From contig NC_092575.1 of NCBI RefSeq assembly GCF_037975245.1, forward strand, positions 21,839,841-21,903,840: a stretch of 64,000 nt of DNA, written 5' to 3'. This document shows positions 38,401-47,624 of this stretch, in pieces. Each line of letters opens with the position of its first letter. Position 1 is the stretch's first letter. Position numbers and translations under genes: made by a program. The notes below the pieces were generated by a model that was not told the DNA's origin, searched no databases, and saw only the letters and a program-made list of their open reading frames with translations. The stretch is from Apostichopus japonicus (lineage: Eukaryota > Echinodermata > Holothuroidea > Aspidochirotida > Stichopodidae).

Positions 38401-41400
38401 GAAGAGAGGACCTTTTTGACGTCATAGTGGAAGCAAAACTTAACTTTAACCAGCATTCGGAGTGTTCTCAAGACATAGTTTGTCTTGCTTCAGGACCTAG
38501 CTCAACATTATTTCATGCGACGAGAACAATAACGTTCATTTCTGGTATGACATACTTAAGAAATTATAAGGCTGTCTGCTATATTGACGAATAAAGCGTC
38601 GATACCTAAATGGTATGAAGTAACGGAAGAGTTCGTTGTTGAGTACAATTGAGGGTCGAGACGGATTACGAAAAAAAAAACAGTTACCAAATTATAGTGA
38701 TTAAGCTAGGTTACGACCTCTAAGATTAATCAATGTTGTTCACATTGCCTTTGCTGACTGAAATATTTTACTATAAAAAAATGTTTATAAATTTAAGAGA
38801 TCCTTCGCTCATCGTTCGTGACAGGTGAGTGTTTGATAGCCAACGTGATAGACTAAGCCTAATGTTAGGTCCTTGGTCTGCAATAATCAGTAAGTTACAA
38901 ATAGACTGAAGGCTTGGCCTAGGCCAACATAGTTCCTGTACGTTTCGGCTGGTAGCCTACTCCTTATGTAGATATAACGATCGTAGTATTTCGGTAGTTC
39001 GTTGCTTTATGTTTGTGCCCTTTGTAGCTTTTCCAGAACGGTAGTTCTTTCCTATGCTGCACATAGCAAGTTATGCCTATAATGATTGACTGATATCAAA
39101 TTAGTGTTACAGTTACAACACGATAAGTATGAATCACAACGATTCGGCGGTGGTATTCTTTGGGGCGCGCATAGGGACTGGATGTTTATAGCGTATACAC
39201 ATTATTCCATAGTATTAATTTCAATCGAGATTACGATAATTCTCTAGGACATAGAAGAGGAAAGATGTCCTTTGGGTGAGGCTAAGGATTATCAGCCGGT
39301 AGGATTGCTTACAGTTTTAGTAAAGTGAGTACATGAAGTCCTTATTATAATCTCATGTCAAAAGTCGAAGGTCATTATAGCTCTTCTGCCTCGAAGGCCT
39401 GTGATTTTGAAATTTTACTAATCGTTGAAAGGCGTGACATCAGTATTTTATTGGCAATAAGTGGATTGCCACCTGCATTGATTTGCGTTAATCATTCCGT
39501 TATTTTTTCTTCCAGAAGAAGCAAAAACATTAAATAATTTATGTTACATATGTCATTTGGAAGTGGACATATGTCAGCAACACGTAAACCGTGACTTCCA
39601 TTATACTTCCAGTATACCAGCTACTACTCGAAATAATCATAATAAATGTAGGTTGTAACACGTGTAGTTCAAACATACATATAACGTATAGGTAAAGTAT
39701 AACCTGCCTATTACATTTGTAATGCTTCCGTTACAGAGTCGTGTGATCGTGGAATCGCCACACTCACGCTTTTTCTTCTTATTGGTGGATCTGTGGTACT
39801 CTTGTTTCTCGTTGCTGCCCTTTTGACAGTTTTAGTGAAGTATCGCCGTACGAACAGTCAAAAGGTAAACATGACACGTAAAATCGTCAAGTGGGTACAT
39901 TTTTGTGGGTAGAGTGAAGGGAGAACTGGGGGACAAGGGCTGACATGCCACGAACGTGTCCATTAGCTATAGGTTGCATCCAAAAACGTTTGTACTGAAC
40001 GGCAGGTTTTTTCCAGTTGGCTAGCTGAGTGATCAGTCCCATCTTTTCGCACCTTAGTTGAGCTGCCTATTCGTCTATTATGCAACTCTTTAAACAGCTA
40101 GTAGCCAAATTACTATCAGATTAAGGCAGACGTTGCAAGATGTGAACAAATCAACTCTTCAAAACTCACCAGTCTGTTTGCAGGAGAGATGAAGTGTCAT
40201 TATGGTTAATGAACTAATTCTCGTCATGGAATGACAGGTACGTCCAATGTGTGTGGAAGTAACGTGCGACCAAGGAGGAGGTTTACATTTTGTCTTCCAG
40301 GGGCTGCGTGGAAATAGTGCCAAATTGCCAGATACATGGATAATACCAGACATAAAATTTTCTATTTCTATATTGAAAGTTCCTCACCCTCCTCCTACTT
40401 CTATGAACTTGATACGTTTTTGATACGTTTTTACATGAGATCCCTACGTGCAATACGATACGAAATATATCTACCAGTACGCCTCAGAGAGTATACCCAG
40501 GGAGTTGTTATGGAACTCCCTGGTATACCATTGAACACTCTGGTTTCACAAAAACACACATATTTGTGTAGCATAACCCTAGGTACCATCGGTGTGATCA
40601 GAGTTTTTTTACCTTTTTAATATGATTGAAAGCTAATTCGTGTTGTCTGACAAGGTCGAATTTGTGACGGAACTGTATTTCAAGCTGAATTTTCTTTCAA
40701 TCATATGGGTAAATATTGCATGAACGACTTGATGTGTATACACGGATACCTAGATAATGCCAATATTACTAGTCGGAAGACATAATTAACAGTTAATTGT
40801 GAGAAAATATTGCTATCAATTTGAAAGTTGGTTTTGATGGTAGGGTTGTCATTCAAATTTCCACCACAATTATGACGAATAGGGAAGGTTTTGGGGGGAA
40901 AACCCATAGTGCCCCTTTTCACATTTTTGCAAATGACACGTGCAGTTTTGTAATTTAACGTGTCTTTTTATTTACAAAATTAAGAAAACTACATCTTTAA
41001 GTGCGGTGTGCTGAGAAATATATGCTCTACTAGAACGTTGTTACAACATGCATAGTAGATTCAGAGGACTCGTTTGAAGTGATTGTGTGATTAAAACCTT
41101 CAAATAGATGCCATACATCCCTCGACCCCTCGATTTTGTGCCTCTGGCCCAGATAACCTAACCTCTTCTGCCAATTTTGCATTTTGGAGTCGGTTATCAT
41201 TCAAGTCTGGCACATTTTCCGTCTCGTTACGTTATAAAATTTGTTCTTTGCTATCCGCTCTTAATAATTATCTTCGCTATCAATTGTATTTTCAATTACC
41301 ACAGAATTCACGGCCTACGATTTTGGAAGAGTTCGCTGATACGCCATTAGTAAGTTTTTTGAGTATGAGTATGTGACAATCTTGCTCTCGACCATCCATT

Positions 41401-42771
41401 TTTAGGACATGCATGTCTATATGACAGACAGATAGACAGCTAGGCAGATATTCAAAGATCATGATCAAACATTTTTTACATGAGCTCCCTACGTGCAATA
41501 CGGTACAAAATATATCTACCAATACGCCTCAGAGAGTATACCATAGAACACTCTGGTTTCACAACAACACACATATTTGTGTAGCATAACCCTAGGTACC
41601 ATCGGTGTGATCAGAGTTCTTTACCTTTATAATATGATTGAAAGCTAATTCGTGTTGTCTGACAAGGTCAAATTTGTGATGGAACTGTATTTCAGGCTGA
41701 ATTTTCTTTCATTCATACGGGTAAGTATTGCATGAACGCTTTGATGTGTATACACGGATACCTAGATAAAGCTGGGCATAGAAAATTCCAATATTACTGG
41801 TCGGAACACATGATTAACATGAAATTGTGAGAAAATATTGCTATCAATATGACAGTTGGTTTAGGTGGTAGGGTTGTCATTAATATTTCTACCACAATTA
41901 TGACGAATAGGGAACGTTTTTTGGGGAAAACCCAAAGTGCTTCTTTTCAAAACAGAAAGTATTATTTCTCCATTTTTGTTAAATGACAGTGCAGTTTTGT
42001 TATTGAATGTGAGGACTCGTTTTAAGTGATTTTGTGGTTAAAACCTTCAAGCCATACATCCCTCGACCCCTCGATTTTACTGGCCCAGATAACCTAATCT
42101 CTTCTGCATTTTAGAGTCTTCTGCATTTTGGAGTCGGTTATTATGCAAGACTTGCACGTGTTCCGTCTCGTTACGTTATAAAATTTACTCTTTGCTTTCC
42201 CCCCTAATATTCATCAATTGTATTTTCAATTACCACAGAATTCATGGCCTACGATTTTGGAAGAGTTCGCTGACACGCTATTAGTAAGTTTTATGAGTAT
42301 GAGTATGTGACAATCTTGCTCTCGACCATCTATTTTTAGACCGTATAAGACAGCTAGACATATAGAGAGATAGAGATATAGAGAGGTGGAGAGGTGGAGA
42401 TATAGAGAGATAAAGAGATAGAGGTGGGTGGGGTAAGAGATATAGAGAGATAGAAAAATAGATAGATAGAGTGATAGATGGAGAGATAGATAGAGAGATA
42501 GGTAGAGAGATAGAGGTGGAGAGAGATGGAGAGATATGGAGAGATATGGAGAGATGGAGGGATGGATGGACTGAGGGATGGATGGATGGATGGATAGATA
42601 GATTCATGACCGAATATACGGATTGATGGTTTTAAGCTTAAATGGACGGTTACATGGATAGATGAACAGAAATACAAATGAATAGATGGATGGATTGACG
42701 GACGAATGGACAAACGGACGAGAGACAGAACGATAGACGGACGGGTGGATAGACAAACACACACATACATG

Positions 42772-42811
<40 letters not shown>

Positions 42812-43499
42812 TGTGTGTGTGTGTGTATAGAGATGGAGAGATGGAGAGATCGAGATATGGAGAGATGGAGGGATGGATGGATGGATGGTTGGATGGATGG
42901 ATGGATGGAGGGAGGGAGGGAGGGAGGGAGGGAGGGAGGGAGGGAGGGAGGGAGGGAGGGAGGGAGGGAGGGAGGGAGGGAGGGAGGGAGGGAGGGAGGG
43001 AGGGAGGGAGGGAGGGAGGGAGGGAGGGAGGGAGGGAGGGAGGGAGGGAGGGAGGGAGGGAGGGAGGGAGGGAGGGAGGGAGGGAGGGAGGGAGGGAGGG
43101 AGGGAGGGAGGGAGGGAGGGAGGGAGGGAGGGAGGGAGGGAGGGAGGGAGGGAGGGAGGGAGGGAGGGAGGGAGGGAGGGAGGGAGGGAGGGAGGGAGGG
43201 AGGGAGGGAGGGATCGATGGATGGATGGATGGATGGATGAATAGATAGATAGATAGATAGATTTATGAACGAATATACGGATTCATGGTATTAAGCTTAA
43301 ATGGACGGTTACATTGATAGATGAACAGAAATACAAATGAATAGATGGATGGATTGACGGACGAATGGACAAACGGACGAGAGGCAAAAGGATAGACGGA
43401 CGGATGAAAAGACAAACACACACACACCCACACACACATACACACACACATATATATATATGGAAATTTTTTCACTTTTCGTGATTTTCCAACTCATTA

Positions 43500-43535
<36 letters not shown>

Positions 43536-43552
43536 ATATATCTCTCTCTCTC

Positions 43553-43583
<31 letters not shown>

Positions 43584-45117
43584 CAATATATTTATCAATA
43601 TATATCTATATATCAATATATGTTACGATGCCAACAACATTACAATTATTTCTTCAGTACTGGCCATTACATAAACTGTCGAATACCGATGTATTTGACC
43701 AGGAAGTCATTGAAATACTACGAACCGTTAGCCGTGAAAACGACGAGAACAGACGAAAAGAAAATCAGAAAGTAGCAGCTGGATCTGCTGCCGGGCTTTT
43801 CGGGGGAGCCATGGCCTTAGGTGCAACAGTTTGTCCCCCAGTTGGAGTACCTGCTCTATTGGTTGCAGGAGCAGCAGTTGGCGCTGTAGGAGCAGGAGTT
43901 AACATTGCTGCAGCGCGGGACAAATCAAAGAAAGACGGACGGCAGGTTGAGCGCGTTAAGGTTCCATTAAAAAGATTCATCGAAATTCAGACACAGTTGG
44001 CAGAAGTGATCGTTTTTCTTGACTTGACGTACCATTTCATTCCCTCAATAAAAGACACTAGCTGTTTAGATGCGAACCAAGTACAAAAAATAGAAAGATG
44101 CATACAGGATTTGAAAGGGAAACACAACTTAGAAATAGGAACTCTGCAGGAGGCTCTGACTCATATTCATGCTGGGACCGTTGATCTACTTGATTTTATT
44201 TCCAATGCGGAATCGTCTGAGACTGATGCGATCTTGAGTGAGTGGGAAGAAAAGCGCAAGAATGCGAAAGAGTATCCATTGGAGACGCTTGATCAATCCA
44301 TTAAGAATTTGGTTGTTGGTGATAAGTGTAAAGGCAAGATGACATTCCTCACACTCATTAAGCTATTGTATTTTCCCGGGGAAGGTATTTCTCATTGTAA
44401 TCCGACAGGTGATGCCAAAAATCCAGGAAATGCAAACTTGCCAATGGAGCTTACTAAAGGGGGACTAGTGTTTGGCCGTACAGCAGTAAATGTTGCCAAT
44501 GTAAGTGTTTTCTACCTTGTGAATTGATGTAATGTATGTTGAAGGCTTCTCGGCCTTTTGGCTAAGATCATGTGTAGTATATGTTCCCTTTCGAGGGGAA
44601 TCGTGATACACACCTGACGATGATCACACAGTCACAGTCTCGATGCAAGGCGACTGGAGTTAAGAGCGGATCAGTCGTTCGGTTTTTCGTGCCCAGGTCC
44701 TTCGGTGACTTTTCTTAAAGAGTATGTATGTTAATGTGCCTAACGTATATACTTCTGGTTTATTTCTTATTGCTTCATATTGCGATTCCGATCTCCATTG
44801 GTTGATTAAGGTCTGTCAGACATTCAGTTCATTTTGCATATAAGTTTTAGATCACATGTCTAATACTTTTGTTATTTCAGGTAGGAGAAGACCTTGTTGG
44901 GGTCGGAAATAGCGTCTTTAGAATTGCAAGAGGAGTTTCAGTTGCCGGAGTTCTGCTAGGCTCGCTTGGAATTGCAGTTGACGTTGCTTTCCTTACAAAA
45001 GCTCTAATTGGTTTACATGGTGACGAAAAGGAGCAGTTTTCTCAGGATATAAGCAATGTAGCTGACGAAATGCAAATAATGAATACGATTTTAAGAAAAT
45101 TAACTGAAATTAACTAA
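31902..45117 (+). CDS. Ig-domain transmembrane receptor with C-terminal apolipoprotein L-like domain
   Basis: Exons: 31902-31950 (signal peptide MKLIGAACIFSLQIYS), 35088-35417 (Ig V-like: ATVSCTF, VYWYD, GTLMIANVSSAHD), 37038-37688 (two Ig-like units in one exon: LNCSY/LSWEF/VSCSAS, then IKCVH/LLWKV/GTYTCVY), 38206-38544 (fourth, weaker unit), 39737-39864 (TM, IATLTLFLLIGGSVVLLFLV, then KYRR), 41305-41349 (NSRPTILEEFADTPL) and/or its duplicate 42239-42283, 43658-44500 and 44881-45117 (ApoL-like, stop TAA). Extracellular exons all join in phase 1 and the cytoplasmic exons in phase 0, so the frame is open throughout; about 873 or 888 residues. The ApoL-like part has the Gly/Ala-rich hairpin of that family, known for membrane insertion and ion conductance. 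I recognise no precedent for this architecture. The main doubt is whether the ApoL exons are a separate gene that starts at ATG 43,628. It is divergent from the pseudokinase receptor. Confidence 0.65.
32790..33600 (-). mobile_element. LINE fragment, 3' part of reverse transcriptase ORF
   Basis: Read on the minus strand from about 33,600: LSKLKHYLPQHILKTLYQTL, then VVPHFSYCS, a frameshift, LIILQKKAVRHISHAAPRDH, and KAWNGLLPNAFHNYLI to a stop at 32,979. This is the end of a non-LTR reverse transcriptase of the CR1/L2/Jockey group. The 5' end is missing and there is at least one frameshift, so it is dead. The sequence from 32,790 to 32,979 is probably its 3' UTR. Confidence 0.75.
33570..34080 (+). 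mobile_element. Penelope-like element fragment with GIY-YIG endonuclease
   Basis: Plus strand: RRQPPSLRSILVRSRL, then CGKPRCKVC, VIYL, and after one frameshift CPDIQYIGQTSTAFLLRL, NNHK, FPVAEHFNLPQHN and the end KEVELILKVRSHCHG. The order CxxxRCxxC, QYIGQT and HF-x-H is typical of the C-terminal GIY-YIG nuclease domain of Penelope-like retroelements. It is 5'-truncated and frameshifted. It abuts the minus-strand LINE fragment at about 33,560-33,590. Confidence 0.8.
35418..37037 (+). other. Intron between Ig exons of the Ig-ApoL gene
   Basis: No exon supported. A CT-rich tract (36,860-36,960) lies before the next acceptor. Open frames running into the following exon from 36,803 are extensions through this tract, not a separate gene. 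Confidence 0.6.
40429..42340. repeat. Tandem duplication of about 1 kb carrying a cytoplasmic exon
   Basis: 40,429-41,470 and 41,471-about 42,340 are two diverged copies (shared CCCTACGTGCAATACG, GCCTCAGAGAGTATACC, TAACCCTAGGTACCATCGG). Each contains one 45-nt exon of the Ig-ApoL gene (41,305-41,349 and 42,239-42,283). The second copy has several deletions. Confidence 0.85.
40492..40529. repeat. Short palindromic insert flanked by TATACC repeats, site 2 (filled)
   Basis: Core 40498-40523 (starts CAGGGAGTTGTTATGGAACT, ends CCCTGG) is a hairpin between two TATACC hexamers. The homologous position in the adjacent tandem copy (41,537-41,542) has a single TATACC and no hairpin. Confidence 0.65.
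42611..43460. repeat. Duplicated flanks around simple-repeat array
   Basis: The stretch ATACGGATT-ATGGT-TTAAGCTTAAATGG through GACGGACGAATGGACAAACG at 42,617-42,720 recurs at 43,273-43,380, so about 660 bp including simple repeats was duplicated in tandem. Confidence 0.75.
42905..43212. repeat. (GGGA)n microsatellite, about 300 bp
   Basis: Nearly perfect GGGA tetramer array, preceded by GGAT repeats and followed by GGAT and GATA repeats. It reads as Gly-Arg-Glu in all forward frames and is not coding. It is purine-rich on one strand over about 800 bp with its flanks. Confidence 0.95.
43501..43615. repeat. (TA)n and (CT)n array before the ApoL-like exon
   Basis: TA repeats with a CTCTCTCT interruption and TATCAA units. 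A SINE tail-like sequence (TTTTTTCACTTTTCGTGATT) sits directly upstream at 43,467-43,490. Confidence 0.9.
43658..45117 (+). other. Apolipoprotein L-like domain exons
   Basis: First exon 43658-44500 follows a good acceptor (ATTATTTCTTCAG) and begins YWPLHKLSNTDVFDQEVIE. A charged helix (SRENDENRRKENQ) leads into a glycine/alanine hairpin AAGSAAGLFGGAMALG and PVGVPALLVAGAAVGAVGAG, then a linker and long amphipathic helices. The second exon (44881-45117) supplies GVSVAGVLLGSLGIAVDVAF, a second apolar hairpin, then an acidic coiled-coil end. This matches the ApoL plan: a pore-forming-like hairpin, middle helices and a C-terminal hydrophobic helix plus leucine-rich tail. An in-frame ATG at 43,628 (MPTTLQLFLQ) allows a stand-alone ApoL protein, but no promoter-like sequence precedes it, only (TA)n. 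Confidence 0.75.
44544..44729 (+). mobile_element. SINE with U2 snRNA-like head, copy 2
   Basis: Begins GCTTCTCGGCCTTTTGGCTA and continues AGATCATGTGTAGTATATG, nearly identical to the 5' end of metazoan U2 snRNA including the GTAGTA branch-site pairing motif. Similarity to U2 then stops, and the rest (TTTCGAGGGGAATCGTGAT, GACGATGATCACACAGTC) matches only the copy at 9,384. It lies in the last intron of the Ig-ApoL gene. A truncated U2 pseudogene cannot explain the shared non-U2 body. Confidence 0.7.
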
Positions 45118-45539
45118 GGGAATTAACTCAAACTTAAATAAACAGTTCTTTTAATCTGATCTTTGATTTTAGAAAATGATATAAATATTGTATGTCAAAA
45201 ATATCAGCAGCCTCATTAAAGCCACAAGTAGCAGGGACAATGGAGGAGATATGTTATGCAGTGGATATTGCTCACTGTTCTATACTGAGTTCTAACTGTG
45301 ATCGGTATGTTCGAACAAACTGTCACTGAATCACAGTATAACCAACTACATGGTTTTCTCCCTTCCGACGATAATGATGATAGCTTTAATATATACATAA
45401 ACACACAGCACATCATCAACTTAGATTCTGTGAAATACCTAGGTATTGTCGTTCCTAACCTAGAAATTTCTACAGAGATCGCAAAAGCTGTTGGAATAAT
45501 CGCACTAAGTGCACATTACCAAAGAAGTATTTTACCTAC

Positions 45540-45540
<1 letters not shown>

Positions 45541-45622
<82 letters not shown>
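45541..45622. repeat. (TA)n microsatellite
   Basis: About 80 bp of TA joined to the tail of the tRNA-derived SINE. Confidence 0.95.
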
Positions 45623-45628
<6 letters not shown>

Positions 45629-45639
45629 AATGAAAACGT

Positions 45640-45770
45640 AATGAGAAGGAAAATCCAGAACAGTGAAAAAACTTCCAGCCTCCACCGGGTTTCGAACCCG
45701 GGCCTTCCGCTTTGTACGCGGACACCCTAACCAACTAGGCCATGGACGCTGATTGTATGTCCAGAGGTTC
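45640..45770 (-). mobile_element. tRNA-derived SINE, second family
   Basis: On the minus strand 45,749-45,678 folds as a near-complete 72-nt tRNA cloverleaf: acceptor GCGTCCA with TGGAGGC (one mismatch), anticodon stem TCCGC/GCGGA with loop GTACAAA, T arm CCGGG-TTCGAAA-CCCGG. No CCA or T-run terminator follows. Instead comes GGAAGTTTTTTCACTGTTCT and TTCCTTCTCATTACGTTTTC, a tail also seen at about 32,425 and in altered form at about 43,467, always against (TA)n. A functional tRNA gene is less likely than a SINE head. Confidence 0.6.
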
Positions 45771-47624
45771 GAAACCGGTAAGGAAGGTCGTAATTTCACT
45801 GTAGGCGTTTGACACCTGTATCGAACAATACTAGTTCTGTTTTTGATGATGCTAACCAACTCGAAAATCATTTGTGATTCCTAAAGCCGGATCTTAAAAG
45901 AGATACTTTGAACAGACTATATATATATATATATATTACTTAAGTAAGCTTGTATACTGCACTACCATCTGGTCTAGTACAAGGAGACGTACCTACTGTT
46001 CTGTAATGAGGGGAGATGAGGCATATCTCGCATCTGCTACCTTATAACTTGAATGAATGATTTCTTCAAATAAAATAATGGAATCCATCATCACCTCAAT
46101 CGACAGTCAAATCACCAGCATTCCAATACTTATTTCTCTCATCCTCTATTTCGGTCTCATTCCATTAAGCAATGAAATTCACTATACCTAATACAATACT
46201 TACATAAGTGTGTGTAAATTTTGTACAGAGTCTTATTAGCAAGTAACTAATCGATATTAATGTTCTATATTATCCATGTATAAATTGGAATGTGTCCATA
46301 TATATTTTATTTGGTAGCACATTGATATGCACTGTGTTCCTACATTGTACAATGAACTGCACGGCTGGGCAGAGGAGGGTGTAAGGGATTTGTTTTGCTT
46401 CGACTGTATTTACTTCCTTCTTTATTTGCTGCAAGCTTACAGGTAGGATACGCATTTTATTAGTACTGTTCCTTTCCAATTGAAGTTATACTTTATGTTA
46501 TTTACTCTTGTCCTTTTGTTCACTAATACGTTTGATCAATTAATAAACGACACGGAACTTGTGTGGAAGTTCAATCTTTGTTAGCCGTTTCCCTTGAAAA
46601 CTGGAAATGTGGGATGTAAGCATGATCATGAAAATTGTGTCCAAACACAGCTTGGGGCAAATTGGATCATTATGCCAACATGGCTTGAACAAACGTGAAT
46701 TATTTAACTCCTTCAAAAGGATAAGCTCTCTGGATTGATCTGTTAAGCTAGCATCTTTTTTCAACGTAATAAACCACATAAATACTTTTTAGCTTTAACA
46801 TATCAACCAGTATTCTCTATTCATATGCTGAACACTTATCAATATATGAAGCGGCTGTATTTATAAGACTGGATCACGTCCGTCCAAATATGGATGGTGA
46901 GATGTTTTGTAGATTGGTCATTGAAGCCTACTACGGCTTTCTCAGCTGCCATAGCAACGGCTGCTAAACTATAAGAGATAATGGACCTCAGCAGCGATTC
47001 TGTAAAGTACTCTCCCATGGAAGAGTGACCGCAAATCTACAGATAGGAGAGGGTTGACACCTGTCAGAGGTCAGAGTGTGCGTGTTTGGTTGTGTGTGTC
47101 TGTTTTATTATTATCAACAACACTCTTTACGATCGCCTTGTGGAAGTGTTACGGGTGAAATAAAGCGAATTTATAAGGTTTTACGTTCTGTCACCGATAC
47201 TGTGACAAGCTTTAAAAAAAAGACAAACACCGATAACACCCCCCCTCCCACAGACACCTTCGGTACGACTTATGAAGATTGGTTTCTCTCAAAGTGTTCC
47301 GTTGCTTTTTAAAGAGGTCATGACACGGTCATGTCACTCATTGAAATGAAATATTTGGACAATTTGATAGACAAATATATAACTTTTTTGATAAAAAAAT
47401 GTTATTTTCGTGTAGAAAATATCAAATGAAATAACGAACTATGACGCAATCGGAACCCGGAAGTGATAAAAACAAATTTGGCAGCGGTAAGCCTCGTGAC
47501 GTCATTGCATGAACGACGCTACGCTGATATCATTGTGTACTGTGTGTTTCACTGTGTAGTGTGTTTTAACGCGTTTTCATGAACTCGAAATCAATTACAT
47601 ATTGAAGCACAAAATTGATCAGAA

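Larger units (their letters stand above)
45118..47312. other. Intergenic between Ig-ApoL gene and Kolobok-like element
   Basis: Holds a possible decayed reverse-transcriptase fragment (45,420-45,540, LDSVKYLGIVV, weak), a (TA)n array at 45,541-45,622, a tRNA-derived SINE at 45,640-45,770, a shorter TA run near 45,921 and otherwise AT-rich sequence without a supported gene. Confidence 0.5.

Noticed and set aside
38650-39736. Extra Ig exon between 38,544 and the TM exon
   Set aside because: No paired cysteine and tryptophan pattern with phase-1 borders was found, and the phases already join directly.
42706-43248. Long open frames of repeated Gly-Arg-Glu over 42.7-43.2 kb
   Set aside because: They are the translation of a (GGGA)n microsatellite, open in all forward frames, with no codon structure or homology.
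44544-44590. Functional U2 snRNA gene
   Set aside because: Only the first 42 or so bases match U2. The Sm site and the 3' stems are missing, and the rest matches another dispersed copy instead.
43628-45117. Stand-alone ApoL gene starting at ATG 43,628
   Set aside because: It is not excluded, but the acceptor at 43,657, phase agreement with upstream exons and lack of a promoter-like region favour an internal exon. Kept as the alternative in the gene entry.
45678-45749. Functional tRNA gene
   Set aside because: It folds well, but it lacks a T-run terminator, has an odd anticodon loop (GTACAAA) and is followed by a tail shared with other loci, so a SINE head is more likely.
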